Position numbers and translations under genes: made by a program
In this document: positions 7,955 through 15,067 of the stretch, one piece after another
Layout: every line of letters starts with the position of its first letter
Position numbering within the stretch: the stretch's first letter is position 1
The notes under the pieces: generated by a model
What the model was told of the DNA's origin: nothing
The model's database searches: none
The model's input: the letters and a program-made list of their open reading frames with translations, nothing else
Assembly: GCA_947085305.1 (NCBI GenBank)
Contig: CAMTVV010000144.1
Location: 1-16,729, forward strand
Reading direction: 5' to 3'
DNA length: 16,729 bases
Source: JAMCQB01 sp947085305
GTDB lineage: Bacteria > Nitrospirota > Thermodesulfovibrionia > Thermodesulfovibrionales > UBA9159

Positions 7955-8019
7955 ATGCTTTCTCCTGCTCTTTTAAGCCATTCAGGAGGGAAATAGGGTC
8001 TTGCAATATTACTTTTCAT
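7951..8019 (-). CDS. Micro-ORF, 22 residues, unknown
   Basis: The frame begins at an ATG at 8019, 4 bases after AGGAG, and reads MKSNIARPYFPPEWLKRAGE then SI and a stop. The sequence looks protein-like (PYFPPEWLKRAG) but I do not recognise it. Its stop overlaps the start of the next micro-ORF. It could be the N-terminus of a gene that has since decayed, since it lies downstream of a broken toxin gene on the same strand. Confidence 0.25.
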   Translation of the reverse strand: MKSNIARPYFPPEWLKRAGESI

Positions 8020-8077
8020 GTTTCTCCTCGATTTTCTTTTTAGCCCTACTCCCTATAGTATAATGCATACCTTCTTG

Positions 8078-8337
8078 CTATACCGTAATGTAGAATATCC
8101 CATCATGTTATATTGCATCATTATAGTACAAAATACCAAATGGAAATCTCTGAACCAGCCGCCGTCTCAGTTCACCTTCAATTTTGGGCCAAGTCATCGC
8201 AGAGTCTGCAATTGATGCGACAGCCCGTTCAACTGCTGAAAGATAATCAATTCCCAATCCTGATGCCTGAGACTCGTAATATCTGGCCGCTTCATACATC
8301 TCCCCTCGGCTTCGGGGAGAAATATAATAGGGTTCAT
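8078..8337 (-). pseudogene. RelE/ParE-family toxin, frameshifted and prematurely stopped
   Basis: The start at 8337 overlaps the antitoxin stop (ATGA) and gives MNPIIFLPEAEG, the expected first strand and helix. The rest of the toxin continues in another frame as EMYEAARYYESQASGLGIDY and on to WPKIEGELRRRLVQRFPFGI, the ParE/RelE helices and core strands. The join is at a run of four G on the minus strand (8302-8305); one more G would restore a single frame through AEGEMYEAARYY. The frame then stops at TAA (8108-8110) right after YYNDAI. The following codons still read HDGIFYITV, as the last strand of the family would, before a second stop (TAG, 8078-8080). Two lesions in one small gene make it a pseudogene. 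A sequencing error could account for the first but not the second. Confidence 0.75.
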
Positions 8338-8564
8338 TTAATTTTTGAACGAGCCTCTTTGAATACTGACTCTGCCGGTTTCCTTTTGATTTTTCCCTCT
8401 TTGTATTCCTGATAGCGGCGTTCCGCTTCTTCAATCCATAACCTTTCTGCTTCCGGGTCTTCTTTCTCATCAAGGCTATGGATAAGATGTTCTGCTAATT
8501 GTGCTCGGTCACTGGGTGAAAGTTGGAGAGCGGTTTCTTCGATCTCTTTAAGTTTTGATGCCAT
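8334..8564 (-). CDS. Addiction-module antitoxin (TIGR02574/PF09720 type)
   Basis: The 76-residue product would neutralise the ParE/RelE-like toxin encoded next to it. It begins with ASKLKEIEETALQLSPSDRA followed by QLAEHLIHSL, the hallmark of this small helical antitoxin family, and continues with a charged helix (DEKEDPEAERLWIEEAERRY). The C-terminal basic segment (KIKRKPAESVFKEARSKIK) would wrap the toxin. The ATG at 8564 has GGAGG 6 bases upstream. Its stop overlaps the toxin start, the normal coupled arrangement. The reading frame is intact even though the toxin is broken. Confidence 0.85.
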   Translation of the reverse strand: MASKLKEIEETALQLSPSDRAQLAEHLIHSLDEKEDPEAERLWIEEAERRYQEYKEGKIKRKPAESVFKEARSKIK

Positions 8565-8668
8565 GTATGTCCTCCAATAATTTGCTGATATTATGAGGCT
8601 CTTGCAAAAGGCTCATTTTATCTTAATAAATCCTAAACCATACTGCAATATTTTTTTAGCTTCTAACA

Positions 8669-8687
8669 GGCGAGGCGGCGCCTCGCC
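8669..8687. terminator. GC-rich hairpin, possible terminator after moeA
   Basis: GGCGAGGC (8669-8676) pairs perfectly with GCCTCGCC (8680-8687) around a 3-base loop. On the minus strand it follows moeA by about 150 bases. The nearest U-rich tract on that strand (from 8660 downward) is interrupted by TGTTAGAAGC, so a standard intrinsic terminator is uncertain. Confidence 0.35.
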
Positions 8688-8715
8688 CTTTGGTTTTATC
8701 ATCATCCTGAAAAAC

Positions 8716-8775
8716 CTGGATTCCCGATAGAAGCCCCCCGACTACAGACTTCGAGGACAGGCTTCGGGAATGACG
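8716..8775. repeat. REP-like palindromic repeat
   Basis: GGATTCCCGA near the left end is matched by TTCGGGAATGAC near the right end, and GAAGCC pairs with GGCTTC further in, giving a long imperfect stem. The same TTCCCG...CGGGAA core recurs in the element at 16100-16160, indicating a dispersed intergenic family. Confidence 0.55.
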
Positions 8776-8835
8776 AAAAAGTATCGCTGTAGTAATAAGT
8801 TGATAGGCTTATCACTGGATCTGGATATAACTTAA

Positions 8836-10086
8836 CTAAAACAGCACAACCTCCACGGTTTCCCCTTCCTCTATTCCCCGGGCCTGCGCAGGGATCACAA
8901 CGGCGCCGTCAGCCATGACCAGGGTCCTGATGAGACCTGATTTCCCCAGTACGGGAACAGCCCAAACCTCGCCGTTCCTTTCCTCCAGAGAAACCCTGAG
9001 GTGCTCCTCCCTCCCCGCACCGGAGGAGACATTTCTCGCCATCCTCGCTTTCACCGTTCTCTGAGTCAGAAATGCTTTCTCGCTGATGCCGGTCAGCATT
9101 TTCAGCACAGGTTTTATGAAAAGTTCAAAACAGACTGTAACAGCAGCGGGATGGCCCGGAAGCCCGAATACAGGAATGCCGTTCACGATCCCTCCAATGG
9201 TCGGTTTCCCCGGTTTCAGGGTAACGCCGTGAAAGAGCACGCCCGGAGAACCGAGGCTGCCTATCACCTTTGCGGTCATGTCCAGGGCGCCGACCGAGCT
9301 GCCACCCGTAATAATGACTATTGCCGAATCTCTCAGGGATTCCTCAACAGCATCCCTGATGTCCGCATACACATCTCTGAATATGCCCTTTCTTAAGGGG
9401 ATGCCCCTGTTTTCAAGGATCAGCCCAGCGAGGTTGTAAGAATTTATATCGCGGACCTGGCCCGGGAGAAGAGGGCTGCCTGCGGGCATGATCTCGTCAC
9501 CTGTGGAGATTATGGATACCTTCGGTTTCTCATATGCCGTCACTTCAGTAATGCCCACGCCGGCAAGGGCTGCAACATCCTGGGGTCTGAGTAAATGACC
9601 CTTTTTCAAGATAAGGTCTCCTTTCCTCACATCCTCGCCTGCGGCGATGATATTTTCCCCCGGCGCCACGGGCTTCAATACTTCTATCAGCCCTTCGTGT
9701 GCGGCCTGAACATGCTCCAGCATCACCACAGCATCGCTCCCCTCAGGGATCATCCCCCCTGTGGGGATCTTTGCGGCTGTTCCCTTTTTCAGGGAGAATT
9801 CAGGTTTCGCTCCCATGAAAATCTCATGGACAACGTTCAGATATGCAGGGAGGCTTTCTGTTGAGCCGAAGGTGTCTGCGGCCGCGAGCGCAAACCCGTC
9901 AACCGTGGAGCGGAAGAATGCAGGCAGGTCCTCGGAAGAATATATCTCTTCCGCCAGAATCCTTCCGTAGGAGTCACCAATCGGCAGGGAAAGGGAGGCC
10001 GGCTCTCTAAAGAAGAAATGCTCGGCGATGCGCCTCTGCGCCTCGCCGACAGAAATAGAGTCTTCTCTCCCCAGCATGTCGCGCAT
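8836..10086 (-). CDS. moeA: Molybdopterin molybdenumtransferase
   Basis: The enzyme inserts molybdate into adenylylated molybdopterin to form molybdenum cofactor in the cytoplasm. The 416-residue protein has the normal length. The N-terminal region contains DLPAFFRSTVDGFALAA, the family's LPxFDNSAMDGYAV-type loop. The MoCF-like domain shows SIISTGDEIMPAG, GQVRDINSYNLAGLI and VIITGGSSVGALDMT, in which the final Asp corresponds to the active-site Asp of E. coli MoeA. The LKPGKPTIGGIVNGIPVFGL segment with GLPGHPAA follows, then the small domain IV to the end. The start is uncertain: ATG at 10086 or 10077, neither with a clear ribosome site. It lies 13 bases after the phospholipase-like gene and closes the pepA operon. 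Another molybdenum-cofactor gene is not present in the window. Confidence 0.94.
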   Translation of the reverse strand: MRDMLGREDSISVGEAQRRIAEHFFFREPASLSLPIGDSYGRILAEEIYSSEDLPAFFRSTVDGFALAAADTFGSTESLPAYLNVVHEIFMGAKPEFSLKKGTAAKIPTGGMIPEGSDAVVMLEHVQAAHEGLIEVLKPVAPGENIIAAGEDVRKGDLILKKGHLLRPQDVAALAGVGITEVTAYEKPKVSIISTGDEIMPAGSPLLPGQVRDINSYNLAGLILENRGIPLRKGIFRDVYADIRDAVEESLRDSAIVIITGGSSVGALDMTAKVIGSLGSPGVLFHGVTLKPGKPTIGGIVNGIPVFGLPGHPAAVTVCFELFIKPVLKMLTGISEKAFLTQRTVKARMARNVSSGAGREEHLRVSLEERNGEVWAVPVLGKSGLIRTLVMADGAVVIPAQARGIEEGETVEVVLF

Positions 10087-10099
10087 AATTCAGAAGGGG

Positions 10100-10858
10100 C
10101 TAGATGAAGACGCGATAATTCGGCCGGCGCATGCTCACCATGGGACTTTTGTTGATGACCTCAGAGTCACTGCCGTTACAGAGGATATCCACCATCCTGT
10201 TAATGGATTCTAGCTGCAGCCGCTGAATATTCTTCCTGGTGAGACTCGTGGGATCAACCGCATTTCTCTGGATAAAGTTGCCGAACCGTTCCTTGTTGAA
10301 ACACAAAAGAAGCAGCATCCCTTTAAAAATCCTCTTGTTCGTCTTGAACGAGAAAAAAGCGCTGTCGAGGGACCTTTCGAGGAAGATATCGTTTCTCGTC
10401 TGGACCTTCCGGTCAATGGTTATGGCCTGCATCCAGTATCTCTTGTCTATAATGCTGTCCGCCCTCAATTCAACGAGGGTATGGCCGATGTTCCTCTTTG
10501 TGTTGGTAAAACTCCCGTGGGCAACAGTATCCGCAGCGAGATGGCTCATGTAACCGTATACAAAGGCCTTTTGCTGCATGGTCCCTGCAGAATCCAGAAG
10601 GCTTAACCCCACTTCCCAGGTGTGAGGGTTCCTGTCTTCCGGGAGGAACTTCTTGCCGATTATGATGTCAGCCATAAGGTTGCCGTAAAGGAAGTCTTGC
10701 CTGTATCTCCTGATTAATGCATACACCCCTGCCGGCAAAAGGGAGCCCAGGGAGAAGATCTCGTTTCCCAGGTAGATATGGGTAAGGGGACCCCATGCAA
10801 AGGCAAAGGATGGTATTAAGAGAAAAGATATTACGAGAAATAATCTTAAAATCTTCAT
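10100..10858 (-). CDS. Exported zinc-dependent phospholipase C-like protein
   Basis: The protein probably hydrolyses a phosphodiester or phospholipid outside the cytoplasm; the substrate is unknown. It has 252 residues. Residues 1-21 are a signal peptide (FLVISFLLIPSFAFA) and cleavage would leave Trp22 as the mature N-terminus, as in Bacillus cereus PLC where Trp1 binds zinc. The other zinc ligands can be matched: H27, D64 (GNLMADI), H79 (NPHTW), H106 and D110 (SHLAAD), H114, H126 and E130 (HTLVE). The 3-residue spacings H106/D110 and H126/E130 equal those of H118/D122 and H142/E146 in that enzyme. The family is PF00882. The ATG overlaps the pepA stop (TAATG) with AAGGAG before it, so the two are translationally coupled. 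The C-terminal ~110 residues are basic and not recognised. Confidence 0.85.
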   Translation of the reverse strand: MKILRLFLVISFLLIPSFAFAWGPLTHIYLGNEIFSLGSLLPAGVYALIRRYRQDFLYGNLMADIIIGKKFLPEDRNPHTWEVGLSLLDSAGTMQQKAFVYGYMSHLAADTVAHGSFTNTKRNIGHTLVELRADSIIDKRYWMQAITIDRKVQTRNDIFLERSLDSAFFSFKTNKRIFKGMLLLLCFNKERFGNFIQRNAVDPTSLTRKNIQRLQLESINRMVDILCNGSDSEVINKSPMVSMRRPNYRVFI

Positions 10859-12315
10859 TACGTCTCCTTTAAAAAATTGAGCAATAGTCTGACGCCGACT
10901 CCTGTGGCGCCTTTAGAAATATACGGTTTATCCTTCTCCGTCCACGCGGTGCCCGCGATATCCAGGTGCACCCAGGGCGTGTCCCCGGCAAACTCCTTGA
11001 GAAAATATCCGGCAGTGACCAGGGAGCCTGTTTTCCCGCCTGAATTCTTGATATCGGCAATATCACTTTTTATATAGTCCATGTACTCGTCATAGAGGGG
11101 CATCTGCCAGACCCTCTCGTACACCTCATCACCGGCTGCCTTCAGCCTCTCCATAAGGCCGCTGTCATTCCCCATCATCGCGGCGGCCTCATTTCCCAGG
11201 GCCACGGAACACGCGCCGGTCAACGTGGCCATATCTATTATAAACCCCGGCTTAAATTTTTTCACATATTCGATGGCATCAGCAAGGACAAGTCTTCCTT
11301 CGGCGTCAGTATTTATGATCTCCACTGTCTTCCCGCTCATGGAGCTGACGATGTCGCCGGGCTTTGACGCGCTGCCGCTGGGGAGGTTTTCCGTGGCAGG
11401 AAGCACGCCAATGAGATTCACAGGAAGCCGCATTTCAGCCGCAGCCTTAATCACTGCAAGGACCACTGCGCCTCCTGCCATGTCATATTTCATCTTCTCC
11501 ATGCCTTCGCCGGGCTTGATGGAGATGCCACCGCTGTCAAAGGTTATGGACTTCCCGATAAGGACAATGGGAGCTCTTCTGCTGCCGTTATACCTCAGGA
11601 CGATGAACTTCGGCGGCTCAACAGACCCCTGAGACACAGAGAGGTAGGCGCCCATTCCCTCCCTTTCCGCGTCTTTCCTTTCGAGGACCTTCACTGATAC
11701 CTTGCCCCCGGCGATTTTCCTGGCAGTCTTTGCCAACACAGTAGGCGTCATGTCATTGGCCGGAGTATTCACCAGGTCCCGGGCAAAATTCACCGCAGAT
11801 ACCGTTGTCACCAGCCTGCGCACCGAATGGGAGAATGATTTCTGTGACTTTCCCAGGAGGGTGAATCTCTCCAGACCAATGGGATCCTCCTTATCATGCT
11901 TGTACTTTTTGAACTGGTAAATGGAGAGAAGACCTCCCTCAACAAAGGGCAGCGGGGATTGATGTAAAGAGTGGAGATAGCCCAGGGAAAGAGAGATATC
12001 CTTTAACCCCAGTCCGCAGAGATAAGAGATCGCTTTCCCTCCTGAACGACGTATCTTCTCAGCGCTCACCTCTTCTTTTTTCCCCAACCCTGCGAGAAGA
12101 ATCCTGGCCGGTTTTATCATATTCATTGTATGCACCAGGGAAATCTGGTTCGGTTTTCCCTGAAACTCCCTGGATGATATGACCCTGCTGAGGAGGCCCT
12201 TTAATGAAGCGTCAATCTCCTTATAGGGATCGGCGCCCTCCCCTTCACATAAAGGCAGGATGAGGGCCTCTGAAATGCAGTCTGCTTCTTTTATGTCCTT
12301 AATAATTACGTTCAT
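10858..12315 (-). CDS. pepA: Leucyl aminopeptidase, M17 family
   Basis: This cytoplasmic metallo-aminopeptidase removes N-terminal residues from peptides and normally forms a hexamer. The 485-residue protein has a variable N-terminal macrodomain-like part (about 1-160) and a catalytic part (about 170-485). The signature NTDAEGRL is present. The two-metal ligands and catalytic residues K255, D260, K267, D278, D337, E339 and R341 follow the E. coli PepA numbering with a constant offset of 15. ATG at 12315 was chosen; a TTG at 12321 adds two residues. No strong ribosome site is seen upstream of either. It is the first gene of the pepA, phospholipase-like, moeA operon. In some bacteria PepA is also a DNA-binding protein, which the sequence does not settle here. 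Confidence 0.95.
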   Translation of the reverse strand: MNVIIKDIKEADCISEALILPLCEGEGADPYKEIDASLKGLLSRVISSREFQGKPNQISLVHTMNMIKPARILLAGLGKKEEVSAEKIRRSGGKAISYLCGLGLKDISLSLGYLHSLHQSPLPFVEGGLLSIYQFKKYKHDKEDPIGLERFTLLGKSQKSFSHSVRRLVTTVSAVNFARDLVNTPANDMTPTVLAKTARKIAGGKVSVKVLERKDAEREGMGAYLSVSQGSVEPPKFIVLRYNGSRRAPIVLIGKSITFDSGGISIKPGEGMEKMKYDMAGGAVVLAVIKAAAEMRLPVNLIGVLPATENLPSGSASKPGDIVSSMSGKTVEIINTDAEGRLVLADAIEYVKKFKPGFIIDMATLTGACSVALGNEAAAMMGNDSGLMERLKAAGDEVYERVWQMPLYDEYMDYIKSDIADIKNSGGKTGSLVTAGYFLKEFAGDTPWVHLDIAGTAWTEKDKPYISKGATGVGVRLLLNFLKET

Positions 12316-12389
12316 CGGCAATATACGAATTTATCATTTTATCATAAATGGCTGCGTTTTGGCTCAAAGAAAAATCTCGCCCGCCCTCT

Positions 12390-12541
12390 CCCCAAAATAG
12401 ACATAGAACTTTCCAAAAGTTTCCCCTCCCTTGACGGGAGGGTGATACAATATCCAGGAAGGTTACCCCTCCCCCTCGCCCCCTCCCGCAAGGGGAGGGG
12501 GTTTGAGAGGATTAACAACTTTCCATGTCTATTTTTCGGGG
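12390..12541. mobile_element. MITE-like element with ~25-bp imperfect terminal inverted repeats
   Basis: The left end at 12390-12414 (CCCCAAAATAGACATAGAAC...) is matched in reverse complement by 12517-12541 (CCCCGAAAAATAGACATGGA...). A 12-base core, AAAATAGACAT plus flank, is identical. Inside are two hairpins: CCCTCCC/GGGAGGG at 12424-12442, and CCCCCTCCC/GGGAGGGGG at 12479-12501 with loop GCAAG. The element encodes no protein. It sits in the divergent gap between pepA and the DksA-like gene and ends 69 bases before the latter's start, so any promoter for that gene lies in or right after it. Confidence 0.55.
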
Positions 12542-12610
12542 CCCTCTCACCCCGTTGACTATCTTTTCGCTTTTATGTTAGGTTGTAAAATCACTTTTTC
12601 AGGAGAGCAT

Positions 12611-13255
12611 ATGGCAAGCAAGAAACCACAGAAGGCACAGAAAAAGGTTGCGAAGACAAAAACTGCTTCGAAGCCGAAGTCCCCAAAAAAGACGGTGAAG
12701 ACAACGAAGAAAACCAAAACCACTCCAAAGGGGATAAAAACCCCTAAAAAAACGAAGAAGACAAAAAGGCTTGCGGTAAAGACTCCTGCGGTCAGTACCA
12801 AACAAAAAAAGACGGCGCAAAAACCGGCTTCAAAGGTTCAAGCGGCAAAGGTCACGGCAAAGAAACCGACGTCTGCTCCAAAGAAGAAACTCAGCTCCAG
12901 GGAACAGAAGATCCAGGATATAAAAAAGGCCCTCATCATGCAGAAAAACGAACTTCTGAACGAGGCCGAGGAGGCTCTTAACGCGCTGCCGGGCCAGACC
13001 ATTTTCCCTGACATGGGTGATCAGGCCAGTGCGGAGATCGACAGAAACTTTATGCTGCGCCTGCGGGGAAGGGAACAGAGGCTTCTTAAGAAGATAGAGC
13101 AGGCAATAGAGAAGATCGACAGCGGCACCTTCGGTACCTGCGATGTCTGCGGAGAGGAAATAAACCTGAAGCGTCTTGAGGCAAGGCCTGTCACCAACAT
13201 GTGCATCCTCTGCAAGACTGAGGAAGAGGAAGAGGAAAAACTGAAGGGGAAATAA
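12611..13255 (+). CDS. DksA/TraR-family zinc-finger protein with lysine-rich tail
   Basis: DksA-type proteins enter the RNA polymerase secondary channel and alter transcription, usually with ppGpp. The ATG at 12611 follows AGGAG at 7-9 bases and gives 214 residues; an upstream in-frame start has no ribosome site. Residues 1-93 are low-complexity Lys/Thr/Ala/Pro (for example KKTVKTTKKTKTTPKGIKTP). A coiled-coil segment runs from about 96 to 170. The coiled-coil tip keeps D134, D137 and A139 with the spacing of E. coli DksA D71, D74 and A76. A C4 zinc finger follows with C177, C180, C198 and C201 (CDVCGEEINLKRLEARPV), then an acidic end of six or more Glu. E. coli DksA is 151 residues and lacks the basic tail. 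It converges with dppC, 7 bases apart. Confidence 0.88.
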   Translation: MASKKPQKAQKKVAKTKTASKPKSPKKTVKTTKKTKTTPKGIKTPKKTKKTKRLAVKTPAVSTKQKKTAQKPASKVQAAKVTAKKPTSAPKKKLSSREQKIQDIKKALIMQKNELLNEAEEALNALPGQTIFPDMGDQASAEIDRNFMLRLRGREQRLLKKIEQAIEKIDSGTFGTCDVCGEEINLKRLEARPVTNMCILCKTEEEEEEKLKGK

Positions 13256-13262
13256 CAGGCCC

Positions 13263-14057
13263 CTACCGCTTTATCTCCGGACCATACCTGTCCCTTAATC
13301 CATCTCCCAGCATATTAAAGCAGAGGGCTGTGACCGCAATGGCAAGGCCCGGGAAGATGACCATCCACGGCGCCGACATGATGAATACCCTGTTCGCGCT
13401 CACCATGGAGCCCCAGCTCGGCATGGGCGGCTGGGCACCCAGACCAAGGAAGCTCAGAGATGCCTCGGTGAGGATATAGCCCCCCAGTTTCAACCCCATC
13501 ATCACGATCACCAGGGGAATGCACTGCGGCAGGAGATGCACAAAAAGTATCCTCCCCTGGCTGCAGCCGATGGCCCTTGCAGCTTCGATGTACGGCGCCT
13601 CCCGGGAGGAAAGTACGTATCCCCTCACCAGTCTGGCAAAAGAAGCCCATCCCACCGACGCTATGGCGATCATCACCGTGTAGATGCCGGGAGGAAGAAT
13701 TACCGAGATACCGATTGCGAGGAGCAGGGAGGGAAAGGCAAGAATAAAGTCAACAATGAGCATTATGAAGGTATCTGTCTTCCCCCCCGCGTATCCCGAT
13801 ACCAATCCGACCATCAGGCCTATGCCCATGGACACAACCGCAGCTACCAGGGCAACGGAAAGGGAGATTCTTCCACCGTAGAGGATCCTCGAAAGAATGT
13901 CCCTGCCTTTGTTATCAGTGCCGAGGGGGTGACTGAGGCTGGGCGGCTGCTTCAGCTCGTCCAGATTCACCTCTTCGGGATTGTAATCGGAAATGAAGGG
14001 CGCAAAGATCGAAGCCAGCAGTATTATCACCAGAGCAATAACAATGCCTTTAATCAT
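13263..14057 (-). CDS. dppC: Dipeptide/oligopeptide ABC permease subunit, DppC-like
   Basis: This is the second transmembrane subunit of a peptide (or nickel/opine) importer of the inner membrane. The 264-residue protein has an N-terminal helix, the family segment LSHPLGTDNKGRDILSRILY, then five helices. The ATPase-contacting EAA loop is YIEAARAIGCSQGRILFVHL. The GLKLGGYILTEASLSFLGLG segment and PSWGSMV are typical. The ATG at 14057 overlaps the dppB stop by 8 bases, so translation is coupled; only a poor AGGA stands before it. Compared with E. coli DppC (300 residues) the cytoplasmic N-terminal extension is absent. The substrate cannot be told from sequence. No ATPase (DppD/F) follows, because the DksA-like gene comes next on the other strand. 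Confidence 0.92.
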   Translation of the reverse strand: MIKGIVIALVIILLASIFAPFISDYNPEEVNLDELKQPPSLSHPLGTDNKGRDILSRILYGGRISLSVALVAAVVSMGIGLMVGLVSGYAGGKTDTFIMLIVDFILAFPSLLLAIGISVILPPGIYTVMIAIASVGWASFARLVRGYVLSSREAPYIEAARAIGCSQGRILFVHLLPQCIPLVIVMMGLKLGGYILTEASLSFLGLGAQPPMPSWGSMVSANRVFIMSAPWMVIFPGLAIAVTALCFNMLGDGLRDRYGPEIKR

Positions 14058-15027
14058 TTCCTGCGTAGAGCCTCACTCTCGGGTCAAGATAATGATAGAT
14101 GATATCCACCATAAGATTGATGAGCACATAAGCAGTGGTGCCTACGATAATGCATCCCATGATCACCGGATAGTCCCGCTTTATAATTCCCTCCATGGCG
14201 AACCTGCCGATGCCGTCCCAGCCGAAGATGGTCTCGGTGAGCACTGCGCCGTTGAGGTAACTGCCGAAATCCAGTCCGATGACGGTAATCAGAGGGATGA
14301 GGGCATTCTTGAAGACATGGATGAACTTCACCCTCCCCTCGGTCAATCCCTTTGCCCTGGCTGTCCTGACATAGGGCATACCGAAGAGCTCGATGAGAGT
14401 CGTCCTCGAAATCCGGGTCAGGGTCGCAATGGCAGGAAGGGCAAGGGTAAGGGAAGGCATGATCAGAAACCTGATGTCCCCCATGCCGGAAGGGGGAAGC
14501 ATCTTCATCTTCAGGCTGAAAAAGAGCATGATCAGAAGCCCTGACCAGAACACCGGGAGGCTCAGACCGATGACAGAGAGGGAAGAAATTCCCCGGTCAA
14601 TGGCGGTCCCCCTTTTCACGGCCGAGATGAAACCGAGGATAATCCCCGCAGGCACTGCGATAAGCATCGCGCCCACAGCAAGAAGCAATGTATTCGGAAA
14701 CTTCGCCGTAATATCATCACTCACTTTTCTGTTGGTGTAGTAAGAACGACCAAACTCTCCTTTAAGAAGCAGCTTTACGTAACCAATGTACTGAACAAGG
14801 AAACTCTTATCCGTGTTCAGTTCCTTGCGTATGCTCTCGATCACCTCAGGGCTCGCCCTCTCGCCCACCATGCTCATAGCCGGGTCACCCGGAAGGGCTT
14901 TTATGAGAGAGAACGTGAGCATGGTTATACCCAGCAAAAGAGGGATGAGAAGCAAAAGCCGTTTGAGGATGTAGACTTTAATGGTTCCTCCGAAAACTCT
15001 AAATGCGAACCATTCAATTCTAACCAA
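14050..15027 (-). CDS. dppB: Dipeptide/oligopeptide ABC permease subunit, DppB-like
   Basis: This is the partner membrane subunit of DppC. The family N-terminus is seen as VYILKRLLLLIPLLLGITML, then FSLIKALPGDPA, and six helices in all. The EAA loop reads VRTARAKGLTEGRVKFIHVF, and the C-terminus has the usual LTETIFGWDGIGRFAMEGI and YHYLDPRVRLY. The start is unclear. A TTG at 15027 gives 325 residues with a non-family 15-residue lead. A good ribosome site (GGAGGA, 14986-14991) lies inside that lead and points to an ATT at 14982, a rare start codon. No peptide-binding protein gene accompanies it: upstream lies the divergent prohibitin-like gene. The binding protein and ATPases must be elsewhere, if the system works. 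Confidence 0.92.
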   Translation of the reverse strand: MVRIEWFAFRVFGGTIKVYILKRLLLLIPLLLGITMLTFSLIKALPGDPAMSMVGERASPEVIESIRKELNTDKSFLVQYIGYVKLLLKGEFGRSYYTNRKVSDDITAKFPNTLLLAVGAMLIAVPAGIILGFISAVKRGTAIDRGISSLSVIGLSLPVFWSGLLIMLFFSLKMKMLPPSGMGDIRFLIMPSLTLALPAIATLTRISRTTLIELFGMPYVRTARAKGLTEGRVKFIHVFKNALIPLITVIGLDFGSYLNGAVLTETIFGWDGIGRFAMEGIIKRDYPVIMGCIIVGTTAYVLINLMVDIIYHYLDPRVRLYAGND

Positions 15028-15067
15028 ATGCAGATTTAAAATCCATCCCGTTTTTAGTTTTACTTTC

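Larger units (their letters stand above)
7691..8077. other. Intergenic region with decayed or micro-ORFs
   Basis: Nothing large is coded here. On the plus strand a 27-codon open stretch (about 7775-7857) reads ISEARINNNGVIELKGRIIR before a stop, and an overlapping frame continues to a TGA at about 7930. I recognise neither. On the minus strand two micro-ORFs overlap (listed separately). The mixture of short open pieces in several frames suggests remains of a small inserted gene next to the toxin-antitoxin relic. Confidence 0.4.
8565..8835. other. Intergenic region between antitoxin and moeA
   Basis: No coding potential is seen. It holds a GC-rich hairpin (8669-8687) and a REP-like palindromic element (about 8716-8775), listed separately. 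The region lies downstream of moeA and upstream of the antitoxin on the same strand, so it must contain both the end of the pepA-moeA transcript and the antitoxin promoter. Neither is unmistakable. Confidence 0.5.

Noticed and set aside
8338..8473. Apparent toxin extension starting MMRKKTRKQKGYG
   Set aside because: It overlaps the antitoxin gene in another frame. The toxin's true start is the ATG at 8337, and the longer frame only arises because the frameshift moves the toxin body into it.
12421..12510. Paired GC-rich repeats as a possible CRISPR array
   Set aside because: Only two hairpins of different sequence, no regular repeat-spacer units and no cas genes nearby.
12503..12610. Upstream in-frame extension of the DksA-like protein (36 residues from 12503)
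   Set aside because: The ATG at 12611 has an AGGAG at proper distance. The extension covers the end of the MITE-like element and looks non-coding.
13536..14544. Long plus-strand open frames opposite dppC and dppB
   Set aside because: Antisense shadows of GC-rich membrane protein genes, with compositions unlike real proteins and no ribosome sites.
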